A stretch of DNA of 64,000 bases from Thiohalomonas sp963783235 (GTDB lineage: Bacteria > Pseudomonadota > Gammaproteobacteria > Thiohalomonadales > Thiohalomonadaceae), in assembly GCA_963783235.1 (NCBI GenBank), contig CAWAMN010000001.1:1550001-1614000 (forward strand). Reading direction: 5' to 3'. The notes under the pieces are model-generated. The model did no database searches, was not told where the DNA came from, and saw only the letters and a program-made list of their open reading frames with translations. Positions 35,060-42,518 of the stretch are shown here, one piece after another (position 1 is the first letter of the stretch; the number at the start of each line of letters is the position of its first letter). A program made the translations under genes and the position numbers.

Positions 35060-35105
35060 TGGTGGGCCGTGTAGGAATCGAACCTACGACCACCTGATTA
35101 AAAGT
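35060..35105. repeat. attL: 46-bp duplicate of the tRNA-Lys 3' end
   Basis: Identical over 46 bp to the 3' part of the intact tRNA-Lys gene at 43898-43943 (from the CCA end to the anticodon arm). Left of it the chromosome continues with the tRNA terminator, right of it begins the element. This is the classic footprint of a tyrosine-integrase element that used the 3' end of a tRNA gene. Confidence 0.93.
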
Positions 35106-35106
35106 T

Positions 35107-35234
35107 GCTAGTTAAATCAGATAGTTATACTCTGTTAGCCCTAGCCGAGGCTAGTTTGACGTGGGAAAGATGAGTTTAAAATCAGCAGGTTAGCCTAGTT
35201 TCGTAATGCTAAGCGAAGTTGCGGAAAACTAGGC
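35107..35234. repeat. short repeats next to attL, candidate integrase arm sites
   Basis: Three copies of an AAACTAGsC motif lie close to attL: GGCTAGTTT (35149-35157), GCCTAGTTT (35193-35201) and AAACTAGGC (35226-35234). Two TTAAA(A)TCAG copies are nearby (about 35112 and 35176). Arm-type binding sites of tyrosine integrases have this kind of spacing. The remaining part of this gap up to 35437 has no gene. Confidence 0.45.
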
Positions 35235-35436
35235 AGTGTACCTCTACTGTACCGTTCTAACCCCCCGGACGAGCGGCGGTATTTGTAGGGAAATTCTACA
35301 GATCCATCGTTTTCGGCGCGGCAGAAAAACGGCTTCGAACGCGACGAAACCCTACCACCGACCTGCTAACGGCAGGGTTTTTGTCGCCTGCTGGTTGTCC
35401 TCGCTTTCTAATGTAACGCTAATTGAGGGAGAAAAA

Positions 35437-36000
35437 ATGCGCAATGGATTAGTACCGCTAGCTATCGCGTTTCTAATCGCAGGCTTGGTGCCAGCACACG
35501 CCTTAGCATTGGACCTGCTCGGGGGACTCATAAAAATAGAAACGGGTAATCCTCAAACCGAGGAGAAAGAGGTGAACTCCGGTCCCGACCAGTCGGGAAA
35601 TCCCGCCCAACACAATGAGAAAACTGAACTGCCCTATCGTGAAGGGAAGGTTTCTTTCGAAGCGGAGAAGGATATCGACACCACTTATGCCCGGATTAAA
35701 CGGGAGTTCGGTTACAGAACAAAAGACGAACTCCTAGGCGAACCCTATGGGGAATTTCTCATTCGCGACGTATCGTTCAAATATGAAGCCGTTCCGGGAG
35801 CGGTTTACAACATGAAACGACGATTAACGCACAAGTACCGCGGCGTTGATCGAAGGCATAACCTCGAGGTACTCATAGAAAAGGACGGCCCGGGGAGCCT
35901 GTTAATATTCACTTTTTGGGTCCAGGATCCCGCTATCACCGATCTAGAAGATTACGGAAATAGTATTGTTGTGAGGGCAAAGAAGTCCCTCGGATTATAG
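35437..36000 (+). CDS. exported protein of the integrative element, unknown
   Basis: 187 residues from the ATG at 35437, GAGGGAG about 6 nt upstream. Signal peptide to about residue 23 (PAHALA). A polar, low-complexity stretch follows (residues 35-65), then a compact charged domain (YREGKVSFEAEKDIDTTYARI). No cysteine in the mature part, no family recognised. It is the cargo gene next to attL and is followed by the duplicated segment. Confidence 0.8.
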   Translation: MRNGLVPLAIAFLIAGLVPAHALALDLLGGLIKIETGNPQTEEKEVNSGPDQSGNPAQHNEKTELPYREGKVSFEAEKDIDTTYARIKREFGYRTKDELLGEPYGEFLIRDVSFKYEAVPGAVYNMKRRLTHKYRGVDRRHNLEVLIEKDGPGSLLIFTFWVQDPAITDLEDYGNSIVVRAKKSLGL

Positions 36001-36133
36001 GGAAAACCCAAATACGTTACGACGTCACGTATACCCTTGGGGTGAAGGACTAGAGCCACCGCCTAGGTACAGGCTCCGCCTGTGCTTGGGCGGTGGCCAA
36101 AAATGAAGCGAAGCGGAGCGCGTAGGAGGCATC

Positions 36134-36256
36134 ATGCGGGATCTCATCCACAGCTTTTGGAAGGGTGCCAAGGAAACACCACGGGGCTACTTCGCGCCGG
36201 CCGTGGCCGTGTGGCGGCTGCTGGTGGATACCACCGAATCCCTCATTCGTCGTTAG
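36134..36256 (+). CDS. very small protein (40 aa) in duplicated unit 1
   Basis: ATG at 36134 with TAGGAGG 5-6 nt upstream; the product starts MRDLIHSFWKGAKETPRGYF and ends in SLIRR. The pattern KETPRxYFAP is familiar from small uncharacterised proteins on integrative elements, but I cannot name a family. Amphipathic, one possible short membrane or helical part (FAPAVAVWRLLV). Both the ribosome-binding site and conservation of the frame in the second unit support it. Confidence 0.6.
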   Translation: MRDLIHSFWKGAKETPRGYFAPAVAVWRLLVDTTESLIRR

Positions 36257-36466
36257 CCTCGAAGCTCAAGCGCCTCGAGGGCTGCGAGCTGCTCGGGCGT
36301 AGGCGGCAGCGGCTCTTCCTCGAGCTCCGGCCGACGGAAAACCCAAATACGTTACGACGTCACGTATACCCTATGGGGTGAAGGACTAGAGCCACCGCCT
36401 AGGTACAGGCTTCGCCTGTGCTTGGGCGGTGGCCAACAAGTGAAGCGAAGCGGAGCGCGTTAGCAC

Positions 36467-36577
36467 TTGTGGGATCTCATCCGCAGCTTTTGGAAGGGTG
36501 CCAAGGGCTACTTCGCGCCGGCCGTGGCCGTGTGGCGGCTGCTGGTGGATACCACCGGATCCCTCATTCGTCGTTAG
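36467..36577 (+). pseudogene. second copy of the 40-aa gene, start region lost
   Basis: The same frame as in unit 1 stays open for 36 codons (DLIRSFWKGAKGYFAPAVAV), but the GGAGG box and ATG are gone; the only start is a TTG without ribosome-binding site. The last bases overlap the leftward 53-aa gene. Confidence 0.55.
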
Positions 36578-36725
36578 CCTCGAATTCGAGCGCCTCGAGG
36601 GCTGCGAGCTGCGCGGGCGTAGGCGGCAGCGGCTCTTCCTCGAGCTCCGGCCGTAGGAGATGCATCATCTCCTCCAAGCTGCGGCGCTCGCGGTATGCGT
36701 TTAGATCGATAATTGCGGCTTTCAT
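36564..36725 (-). CDS. small acidic protein (53 aa), unknown
   Basis: ATG at 36725 overlaps the stop of the preceding gene (ATGA) and has GGGAGGG 2-3 nt upstream. Product MKAAIIDLNAYRERRSLEEM then an acidic, proline-containing tail ending EANDE. Its last 28 codons are repeated, altered, in unit 1 of the duplication. Third gene of an overlapping leftward trio. Confidence 0.65.
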   Translation of the reverse strand: MKAAIIDLNAYRERRSLEEMMHLLRPELEEEPLPPTPAQLAALEALEFEANDE

Positions 36726-36874
36726 TTCCCTCCCGGCGGCATTTGCAGAAGCGTATCGAATACAAAGCAGAGCAGAATCTTGAACGGCCACATAATAAAC
36801 CACAGCACCACCGTAAGGCCCAGGGTTGGCAGGCCCAATAGCCAACATATCACAGTAATTACTTTCCAAATCAC
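36722..36874 (-). CDS. very small membrane protein (50 aa)
   Basis: A GTG at 36874 (GGGAGAGG 5 nt upstream) opens a frame with long hydrophobic stretches: VICWLLGLPTLGLTVVLWFI, then MWPFKILLCFVFDTLL. Two membrane helices are likely. Its start overlaps the preceding stop (GTGA) and its stop overlaps the next start (ATGA), so all three genes are probably translationally coupled. No family recognised. Confidence 0.65.
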   Translation of the reverse strand: MIWKVITVICWLLGLPTLGLTVVLWFIMWPFKILLCFVFDTLLQMPPGGK

Positions 36875-37431
36875 GATACCTCTCCCTGACCGCACCGGCT
36901 GCTGATATCTCGGACCAATTCTTCGACTCCCACGAGCTCAACTAGGACACGCCAAGTAATACCGAGCTCGAGCCTCACGGCTCCGCCAACGGCGACAAAC
37001 CGCTCCAAAGGCGAGAGGCTTCGGTATTGGAGCCACGCCAGATGAATCGACTGACGCTCCTTTTCGGTCGCCAGGCGGGTATTGCAGTCGCCAGTCACCC
37101 CCAGCTTCCGCCGGTGCTCCTGGTAATCCTCTTCATCAAAGCGGGCAACATTACTCATCATTTCCAATGGCGCCCCCATTGCGATGAGCTTGTCGTGCAA
37201 CTCAGCGTCCCGGCATATCTCCTTTACTCGGACAATGGCCAATACCAGCCCCTCCTCATCAACGATTACCCGGCTTACTTTCGAAGCCCCATAATGCAAC
37301 GACTGAAGGAGACTGAATTCCTTAACCGTTAAGGACTCAAGCATTTGAACCGTCGAAAAATCTATGCGTCGGAGTTGTTCGGGTTCGAACAACTGGGCGA
37401 GCAGATCCCTGGTCAGCAGGCTGGTTTGCAT
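36871..37431 (-). CDS. DUF2857-like protein of integrative elements
   Basis: 186 residues, start ATG 37431 with a GGGG-type box 5-6 nt upstream. Soluble and helical, with no cofactor motif. Segments such as LLAQLFEPEQLRRIDFSTV and RFDEEDYQEHRRKLGV suggest the DUF2857 group found on integrative and conjugative elements, but this is a memory-based resemblance. First gene of the leftward trio with the 50-aa and 53-aa genes. Confidence 0.6.
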   Translation of the reverse strand: MQTSLLTRDLLAQLFEPEQLRRIDFSTVQMLESLTVKEFSLLQSLHYGASKVSRVIVDEEGLVLAIVRVKEICRDAELHDKLIAMGAPLEMMSNVARFDEEDYQEHRRKLGVTGDCNTRLATEKERQSIHLAWLQYRSLSPLERFVAVGGAVRLELGITWRVLVELVGVEELVRDISSRCGQGEVS

Positions 37432-37829
37432 GGTGTCCCCTTCATGTTGGCAATACGATATCGGTCGTTATCCGAATCACGTTCCCTCGGTATTAAGCGT
37501 TAGAACCGTAGGTCACTCCTGTGACCTACCGGGAACGTATCCCGATGGCCCCTGTTCGCCGCATTGTCGGTCCCTGTGAGATCCGTTGGGTGCGACTGGC
37601 TCGGACTCCGCTCACTGTTGTGAGGTCTCGCCAATAACCCGTCCTGATTCGCTCGATGGCCGGTATTCAGGTACCTGTAGCTTTTGCCTCCTATGTTTGC
37701 GTTAGTTGCCAGATGGGTTTGTCTGTAGCGCCCTAAAAAAACAGGGGCCTCGGATAACGGCTCAGGCTCAACACCTGGGCCCACTGCTCCGGAGGCAGTG
37801 CACACACTTGCGGCCGTGTGTGAGGGCTC
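37432..37829. other. non-coding region with hairpins in the element
   Basis: About 400 bp. A perfect hairpin GTAGGTCAC/GTGACCTAC lies at 37508-37529 with a 4-nt loop; a second, CACACAC-type inverted pair, is near 37800. A reverse-strand frame of 100 codons exists here but has odd composition and no ribosome-binding site. It may hold a promoter or operator for the trio, or a replication or transfer site. Confidence 0.4.
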
Positions 37830-38363
37830 TCATATCTGGGCCTTACGGCGCATCCGGCCGGCCGCGGCGGTGGCGTTCTGGCGGCGGCGCTCGGCGCTGT
37901 GTAGGCGCTTTTGCATCCGGGCTACCTCGGCCCGGGCCTGTTCAATCTCGTCGGCCGCTCGCTGCTCGGCGGCGCGTGCGGCCTGCTCCTGGTGCTTAAC
38001 ATCGGCCAAGCGAGAATAGTGGACCTGCTCCAGCTCCTGGCGCTTGGACTGAAGGTTGACATGGTCATTGTCCAGATGTTGCTTGGCCTGGGCGAGCTGC
38101 TTCCGGCGCTGGTGGTAGTCGGCGGCAGCGGTTCGCGAGGCCAGCCACTGCAGGCCCCACCAGGTGCACACTGCACCGACTAGGCTGCCGGCGAGCGCAA
38201 TGGGCCAAGCGTAGCGAAGCAGCGCCCAGTCCTGCGCAGCGAGCCCCCAGGTCTTACCCGTCCAGACCGCCCACGCCTGGCGCGCCATGATGCCGTCGAG
38301 CCACCACAGGCCGACGCCGGCCAGTACCAGAGCTACTAGAGCGGAAATGATTCGCCAGCTCAT
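37830..38363 (-). CDS. membrane protein with long coiled coil
   Basis: 177 residues. Two membrane helices (about 5-25 and 52-75), then a basic, A/Q/R/E-rich helix from about 80 to the end (KQLAQAKQHLDNDHVNLQSK), very likely a coiled coil in the cytoplasm. The ATG overlaps the stop of the recombinase gene (ATGA), so it belongs to that operon. Function unknown; such proteins occur in integrative elements as possible membrane anchors. Confidence 0.75.
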   Translation of the reverse strand: MSWRIISALVALVLAGVGLWWLDGIMARQAWAVWTGKTWGLAAQDWALLRYAWPIALAGSLVGAVCTWWGLQWLASRTAAADYHQRRKQLAQAKQHLDNDHVNLQSKRQELEQVHYSRLADVKHQEQAARAAEQRAADEIEQARAEVARMQKRLHSAERRRQNATAAAGRMRRKAQI

Positions 38364-39262
38364 CGCAGGTAGACCTCCGTCACATCGGGTCGGAAGTGGC
38401 CCATCTCCTGACTAACTACGGCTAGGGCGCCTTGGTAAGCCATGCCCCGCCCCTGGAGCTCGTCCATTCGCGACTGGGCGTAGGAGTGGCGGAGGCCATG
38501 TGCCCCCGTCGAGTAACCCAGCTCGCGCTGGCTGGCGCGGCCAAAGCTGGAAGACCAGGCCTGACCGCCGCCGATGTTGTAGTGCTGTTCGTAGGTGATC
38601 CCTCGGTCGCTCACCTCGCAGGGCTCCTCGAGACGACTGTCCTCAAGGCGCTCGGCCAGCTCGTGGGGGATGCCCACCTCTCGCACCAGTCCGCCCTTGC
38701 CCTCGACGGTATACGGCACCACCTCGCGGCCGTCGAACCAATCCGGAGACCACTTGCGGTGGTCGCTGGCGTGGCGCTCGTCGGCCGGCTGCAGCGTCAG
38801 GAGTTCATGGGCGCGGAGGCCGGCCGCATGGGCAATCTCCGTGGCCAAGGCGTTGCGCTCGGTCTGTGCTTCGGTGATGGCCTGGACCTGGGTGGGCGTG
38901 TAGGCGCGGCCCTGGTCCGCCAGGCCGGGGCGATCCAGCTCGGAGCGAATTCGGTCGAGGTGGTCCACGTTCGGCAGGATCTGGAGGGCCTGTCGGTCCA
39001 GGTCGAGGGTGCTCTGGCCGACGGTTTCGGCCCGCTCGGCGAGGTAGGCCATGGCGCGGTCGGCATCGAAGTAGTCCAACCCCTTGCCGCCATTGCTACG
39101 GTCCCACTCTGCCGCCTGCCGCAGTGCCTGCTCATAGCAGCGTGCAGTGCCCAGCCCATGCACCCGACCATCGTTGCGGGAGCTGTGCCGGGCGCTGCCG
39201 ATGGCAGCGGCACGGCCAACGGCGCGGGATGCCTGGGTACCGGATTTGGCGAAACTCGGCAT
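38360..39262 (-). CDS. second tyrosine recombinase of the element
   Basis: 300 residues. The catalytic pattern of tyrosine recombinases is visible: R in AAGLRAHELLTLQP, HxxR in GAHGLRHSYAQSRM, a GH block (QEMGHFRPDVTEVYLR) with the tyrosine nucleophile near the end. It differs clearly from the integrase next to tRNA-Lys and has a short N-terminal core-binding domain. It lies 3 bp downstream of a small HTH gene and overlaps the coiled-coil gene, so it is in one operon. Possible tasks: resolution of dimers or inversion of a segment. Confidence 0.8.
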   Translation of the reverse strand: MPSFAKSGTQASRAVGRAAAIGSARHSSRNDGRVHGLGTARCYEQALRQAAEWDRSNGGKGLDYFDADRAMAYLAERAETVGQSTLDLDRQALQILPNVDHLDRIRSELDRPGLADQGRAYTPTQVQAITEAQTERNALATEIAHAAGLRAHELLTLQPADERHASDHRKWSPDWFDGREVVPYTVEGKGGLVREVGIPHELAERLEDSRLEEPCEVSDRGITYEQHYNIGGGQAWSSSFGRASQRELGYSTGAHGLRHSYAQSRMDELQGRGMAYQGALAVVSQEMGHFRPDVTEVYLR

Positions 39263-39265
39263 TAC

Positions 39266-39502
39266 TCACTCCTCCTGCATCTCAGGCAACTGGAGCAAAT
39301 AGCGGCGGATAGTCGTCGGATCCACCCGGCGACGATGGGTGAGCCGCAGCCACTCGGCAAGCTCACGGTAGGAGGCCCCAGCTTGGCGGAGCGCGACGAG
39401 GTCGGCGCGGTATCGGCTGAGCTTGCTCAGTCGGTACCGCTGCCGCCGCAGGTCGCGCTTACGCCGGCGCAGCGTCTGCAAATCGTTTGTGGCGTCTACC
39501 AT
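39266..39502 (-). CDS. small helix-turn-helix protein
   Basis: 78 residues, basic N-terminus (RRRKRDLRRQRYRLSKLSRY), then an HTH-like part LRQAGASYRELAEWLRLTHR with TTIRRYLLQLPE as recognition region. Start at ATG 39502, with AGGAGG 13 nt upstream, slightly far. Probably the regulator of the downstream recombinase operon, from which it is 3 bp away. Confidence 0.65.
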   Translation of the reverse strand: MVDATNDLQTLRRRKRDLRRQRYRLSKLSRYRADLVALRQAGASYRELAEWLRLTHRRRVDPTTIRRYLLQLPEMQEE

Positions 39503-39527
39503 GTGGTATCTACTGCCTCCTAGCTCA

Positions 39528-39579
39528 GCCCCCGCGCTGTGTTGCAGCGAGCGCAGCGAGTGCGACACAGCGCGGGGGC
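39528..39579. repeat. large perfect stem-loop
   Basis: 14-bp perfect stem GCCCCCGCGCTGTG/CACAGCGCGGGGGC around a 24-nt loop that itself has GCGAGCGCAGCGAG repetition. It stands just upstream of the HTH-recombinase operon. Candidate recombination, replication or transfer site, or a transcription terminator for the gene at 39692 without a T-run. Confidence 0.65.
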
Positions 39580-39691
39580 TTGCCGGCAGCATTCGACCTC
39601 CAGGAGGGAGGGGCCGCCGGTCTGGATTGGAAGGAAGCCAACCCTCGATACATGCATGGCATACGCCCACGCCGGGGGTGCATGACCACCA

Positions 39692-40660
39692 TCATCGTGT
39701 GACACCGAGTCGTTTGTAACAATCGGCTATCCCCTCTTCTGGGGACTTCCCTGGTCCAACCGGAGGGAAGACATTCGCTTTGTCGACCGCTGCGCGATTT
39801 AAGGCACGGCGGCGGCGATCTTCAGCCACTCCATAAGCAAGCTCGGGTACAAAGGTGCCAGCCTGCACACGCTCAATCAGCCCCCGTCGCAGGTAGCTAA
39901 GAGCATTCTTAGGGGTGCCAGCCGCTATCGCGCCGGCGAGTTCGTCGAGTACGAGCTGGCGCATTTCTGGGGGACACTCGCGGAGGTATCGTTCTGCGGT
40001 CCATCGTTCTGGCTCCGACAGCGTGCTCGGATAAACAAGCTCATCACCACCACTGCTGCTGAGTGGTAGAGATGATTGATAAGCCTCAACATCACCACCG
40101 TCTGGTGATAGGGATGGTGGATTATTCTCGTCATCACCAGCACCACTGTCCGGTGGTGGTGTTTGATCTGTTGAGGTTGTTGTTGAAGTTAGGGTTGAGG
40201 TTGAAGTTGGGGTTTGTGTTGGTGTTGGCGACCTAAGTTCTTGATCTTTGGTTTCAGGGTCTGTTTCAGGTGGATTATCCCGAAAAATAGAACCGCCAGC
40301 TGTGAGTACCGCTTCACGAATTTTTGAGGATTGGATCTTGGCGAATTGGGCTCGGGCGATTCGGCGGCCAAGCCCTGAAAACGTGTGGAAACGGAACCAA
40401 TCGCGAACAAATACTTCGCCGGTCTTTTCATCCCAAATTATCAAGTCAAGATCCTTTAATTGCCGCAATCCCGTAATGAGCGCCTCTACCGCCAATCCCA
40501 GTGTTGCGGCCGCAGCTCGGAGAGGTAACGCTCCGGCTCCTACCGACGTTAGATATCGACACGCCCACAGCCACTCAATTATCAGCTTCTGTTCAGGCAT
40601 GAGTGGCGCAACTCGGGGCCAGTCCAGGAGAGTCGTCGGAACTATGCTTTTTTCGCGCAT
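39692..40660 (-). CDS. replication-organiser-like DNA-binding protein
   Basis: 322 residues from the ATG at 40660 with AGGAGG 9 nt upstream. N-terminal domain with winged-helix character (LMPEQKLIIEWLWACRYLTS, then LRQLKDLDLIIWDEKTGEVF), as in phage and plasmid replication organisers. Then a low-complexity linker of P, T, S and D encoded by a GTTGAGGTT-like simple repeat (about 40140-40240), and a C-terminal helical region (CPPEMRQLVLDELAGAIAAG). Identification is by general layout, not a named family. Confidence 0.55.
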   Translation of the reverse strand: MREKSIVPTTLLDWPRVAPLMPEQKLIIEWLWACRYLTSVGAGALPLRAAAATLGLAVEALITGLRQLKDLDLIIWDEKTGEVFVRDWFRFHTFSGLGRRIARAQFAKIQSSKIREAVLTAGGSIFRDNPPETDPETKDQELRSPTPTQTPTSTSTLTSTTTSTDQTPPPDSGAGDDENNPPSLSPDGGDVEAYQSSLPLSSSGGDELVYPSTLSEPERWTAERYLRECPPEMRQLVLDELAGAIAAGTPKNALSYLRRGLIERVQAGTFVPELAYGVAEDRRRRALNRAAVDKANVFPPVGPGKSPEEGIADCYKRLGVTR

Positions 40661-40671
40661 TGAATTTCCTC

Positions 40672-40920
40672 CTATCCCAGTTGGCTCGGTGTGGTCACCG
40701 ATTGACCACCGATGATCCGTGCTACGTCTGTAGCCGGATAGTAGATTCGGCGCCCCACGCGCCGCGAACACGCACGGATTGCGACGGTCGTGGGGTCGCT
40801 GGACTTGGTCAAGCTGTAGCGCAGCCCGGCGACGCTACGGCCTAGCAAATTCGCCAGATCCGACTGGGACAGCAACACGCCGTACCGGTCCACGAGTTGG
40901 AATTCGATTTGTTTGCTCAT
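40672..40920 (-). CDS. small DNA-binding protein (MerR/excisionase-like)
   Basis: 82 residues from the ATG at 40920 (GGAGA 8 nt upstream). A helix-turn-helix (LLSQSDLANLLGRSVAGLRY) followed by a basic wing-like part (VGRRIYYPATDVARII) which is how excisionase or AlpA-type regulators end. First gene of the leftward operon; the replication-organiser-like gene follows after 11 bp. Confidence 0.6.
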   Translation of the reverse strand: MSKQIEFQLVDRYGVLLSQSDLANLLGRSVAGLRYSLTKSSDPTTVAIRACSRRVGRRIYYPATDVARIIGGQSVTTPSQLG

Positions 40921-41414
40921 GTGCCTGTCTCCGTTACACAGGCGCACGCGCGCGCAGTCCGCGCGCGTGCGCAGAAGGAAGAAAAAAGGACAGGTGCGCG
41001 ACCGCTAGGTCGCGCGGATTGAGCGCTACACGGCGTGCAAACCGTGCGATTTGGAATGGTGCGCGCGAGACCGCGTGCGAATTGAATGGGGGGCCGACCC
41101 GACCGCTGGGCCCGCCTGGGTAACTGGCCCGGCCGAGACTAAATTCAGGCTACCACCATCACCCGAGGGAAAACAACCTTTCCCCCCGATAGTCTCCACT
41201 AACCATAGCTATCCGGAGATTCAGTGTCTGGCCGACCGCTCGGCAGTCCCTGTAAGTTCCCAAGCGACCGCACCCCCATTAGCAAACTTTTTTACCAATT
41301 TAGTTGACAACCTATCCAAAAACAGTCAAAGTACCATCCGGCGCAGGTGACGATCTGCGTCTTGGTCAAACTCAACCAGGGAGGAGACCTCCTGGAACCA
41401 CGGGGGGAAGGGCG
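40921..41414. promoter_or_regulatory. divergent control region of the element with GC palindromes
   Basis: Separates the leftward operon from the rightward XRE-ImmA genes. It contains a perfect 13-bp inverted repeat GCGCACGCGCGCG/CGCGCGCGTGCGC (40942-40972), a perfect 8-bp GCGCGACC/GGTCGCGC hairpin (40996-41015), and further GCGCGC-rich blocks to about 41070. A TTGACA at 41304-41309 may be the -35 box for the rightward genes, though the -10 box is weak. The palindromes could be repressor sites or a replication origin. Confidence 0.5.
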
Positions 41415-41771
41415 ATGAAATTAACTGCATTTGGTAAAGCGGTGCGTAAGAACCGAATCGAGGCCGAGATGAAGCTCAGCACAATGGCAACTGCTCTCAA
41501 CATCTCGGTTGCGTATCTATCCGCTCTGGAGACGGGCAGAAAAAAACTAACCGACCCTATCGTAGAAAAGGTGGTGGCATTCTTTAAAGGTCTGGAGATC
41601 GATGCGGAAGCTGAAATACGTTCAGCAGCCGACCGTTCTCAAACCGAATTCCGTCTAAATACGGAATCGGTGGATGAGGAGTCACGGGAACTCGTCGCAG
41701 CATTCGCAAGGAGATTCCCCGAGATGTCGGAAGCAAAGAAGAAAGAGCTATGGAAACTGCTAGATGAGTAG
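41415..41771 (+). CDS. XRE-family repressor (ImmR-like)
   Basis: 118 residues from the ATG at 41415 after a G-rich box. HTH of XRE type: LSTMATALNISVAYLSALETGRKKL. The C-terminus is acidic and helical (EESRELVAAFARRFPEMSEA). It is 17 bp before an ImmA/IrrE-type protease gene; this pair is the control switch of ICEBs1-like elements and phages, with the XRE protein holding the element silent. Confidence 0.85.
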   Translation: MKLTAFGKAVRKNRIEAEMKLSTMATALNISVAYLSALETGRKKLTDPIVEKVVAFFKGLEIDAEAEIRSAADRSQTEFRLNTESVDEESRELVAAFARRFPEMSEAKKKELWKLLDE

Positions 41772-41788
41772 GAGGGGGATTTTCAAGA

Positions 41789-42331
41789 ATGAACAGCTCG
41801 GACGTGAAGCCGCGCGGAGTCAAGGTCAAGCCAAGGAAAATTGTCCAGCTCCGAACAATAGCCGAGAAGACACGTGAATTCTTTGACCTTGAAGGACTCT
41901 ACGTGGACGTTGTCGGTCTATACGAGTTTCAGCTAGAACCGATGGGCGTGATTTACGAGTATGTGGACAAGTCAGTCCTTGGTGATCACCACGGTCTGAC
42001 CTTGCCCAATGAGAATCGGATCTTGATACGCGAAGATGTTTATTTAGGAGCAGTAGCAGGTCAAGGTCGCGATCGATTCACGATGTGCCACGAACTGGGT
42101 CATCTACTACTCCACGATAACGTGGCATTCCCTCGAGGTGAGCCCGGCGAGCATAAATGGATCGAGGACTCAGAATGGCAGGCAGATACGTTTGCGGCGG
42201 AATTCCTTATGCCAGTAGACCTGGTACGGAGTAACTGCCGAGGGCCCCATGATATCGCTGACAAATTTGGTGTATCAACGAAAGCAGCCATAAACAGGTG
42301 GGGCAAGCTGCAAACGCAGGGATTGTTATAA
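41789..42331 (+). CDS. ImmA/IrrE-family metallopeptidase
   Basis: 180 residues. Zinc protease motif HELGH (MCHELGHLLLHDN) and the third ligand region EWQADTFAAEFLMP are typical. The family cleaves or inactivates a partner XRE repressor, here presumably the product of the gene just before, on DNA damage or another signal. GGAGG-type box about 14 nt upstream of the ATG. Confidence 0.92.
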   Translation: MNSSDVKPRGVKVKPRKIVQLRTIAEKTREFFDLEGLYVDVVGLYEFQLEPMGVIYEYVDKSVLGDHHGLTLPNENRILIREDVYLGAVAGQGRDRFTMCHELGHLLLHDNVAFPRGEPGEHKWIEDSEWQADTFAAEFLMPVDLVRSNCRGPHDIADKFGVSTKAAINRWGKLQTQGLL

Positions 42332-42334
42332 AAA

Positions 42335-42364
42335 AGCGGATTCGAGTGGCAGCCCGAATCCGCT
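42335..42364 (+). terminator. hairpin after the ImmA-like gene
   Basis: Perfect 10-bp stem AGCGGATTCG/CGAATCCGCT with a 10-nt loop, 4 bp past the stop. It has no T-run downstream, but AAAAA upstream would serve the reverse strand. Confidence 0.5.
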
Positions 42365-42518
42365 CTGGTAAAAGGTAACGAAATAGGTGGTCGTTACCTC
42401 TTGCGATGCGATGATCGCGTGTAAGCAATGTGATCATAGCAGGATGCTAATCCTGTGGTCTACTTTGACCGTGTCGGAAGTTCTATGTTCCCGCCTCTCA
42501 GCAAGAAGGAACACCGAC

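Larger units (their letters stand above)
36001..36653. repeat. tandem direct duplication, two units of about 330 bp
   Basis: Unit 1 (36001-36333) and unit 2 (36336-36653) are nearly identical from GGAAAACCCAAATACG to GAGCTCCGGCCG. Each holds a near-palindrome around GACGTC, a large hairpin with CCACCGCC/GGCGGTGG outer and ACAGGC/GCCTGT inner stems, a small rightward frame, and the 3' end of a small leftward gene. Differences: unit 1 has a 12-bp insertion (4 codons), and in unit 2 the ribosome-binding site and ATG of the small frame are replaced by GTTAGCACTTG. It looks like a recent duplication followed by decay of one gene copy. Confidence 0.85.

Noticed and set aside
36067..36480. Hairpins in the duplicated units as integron attC sites
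   Set aside because: The two-level hairpin looked attC-like, but the required RYYYAAC/GTTRRRY core sites are absent and no integron integrase is present.
37500..37805. 101-codon reverse frame in the element's non-coding gap
   Set aside because: No ribosome-binding site, contains a perfect hairpin, no domain pattern.
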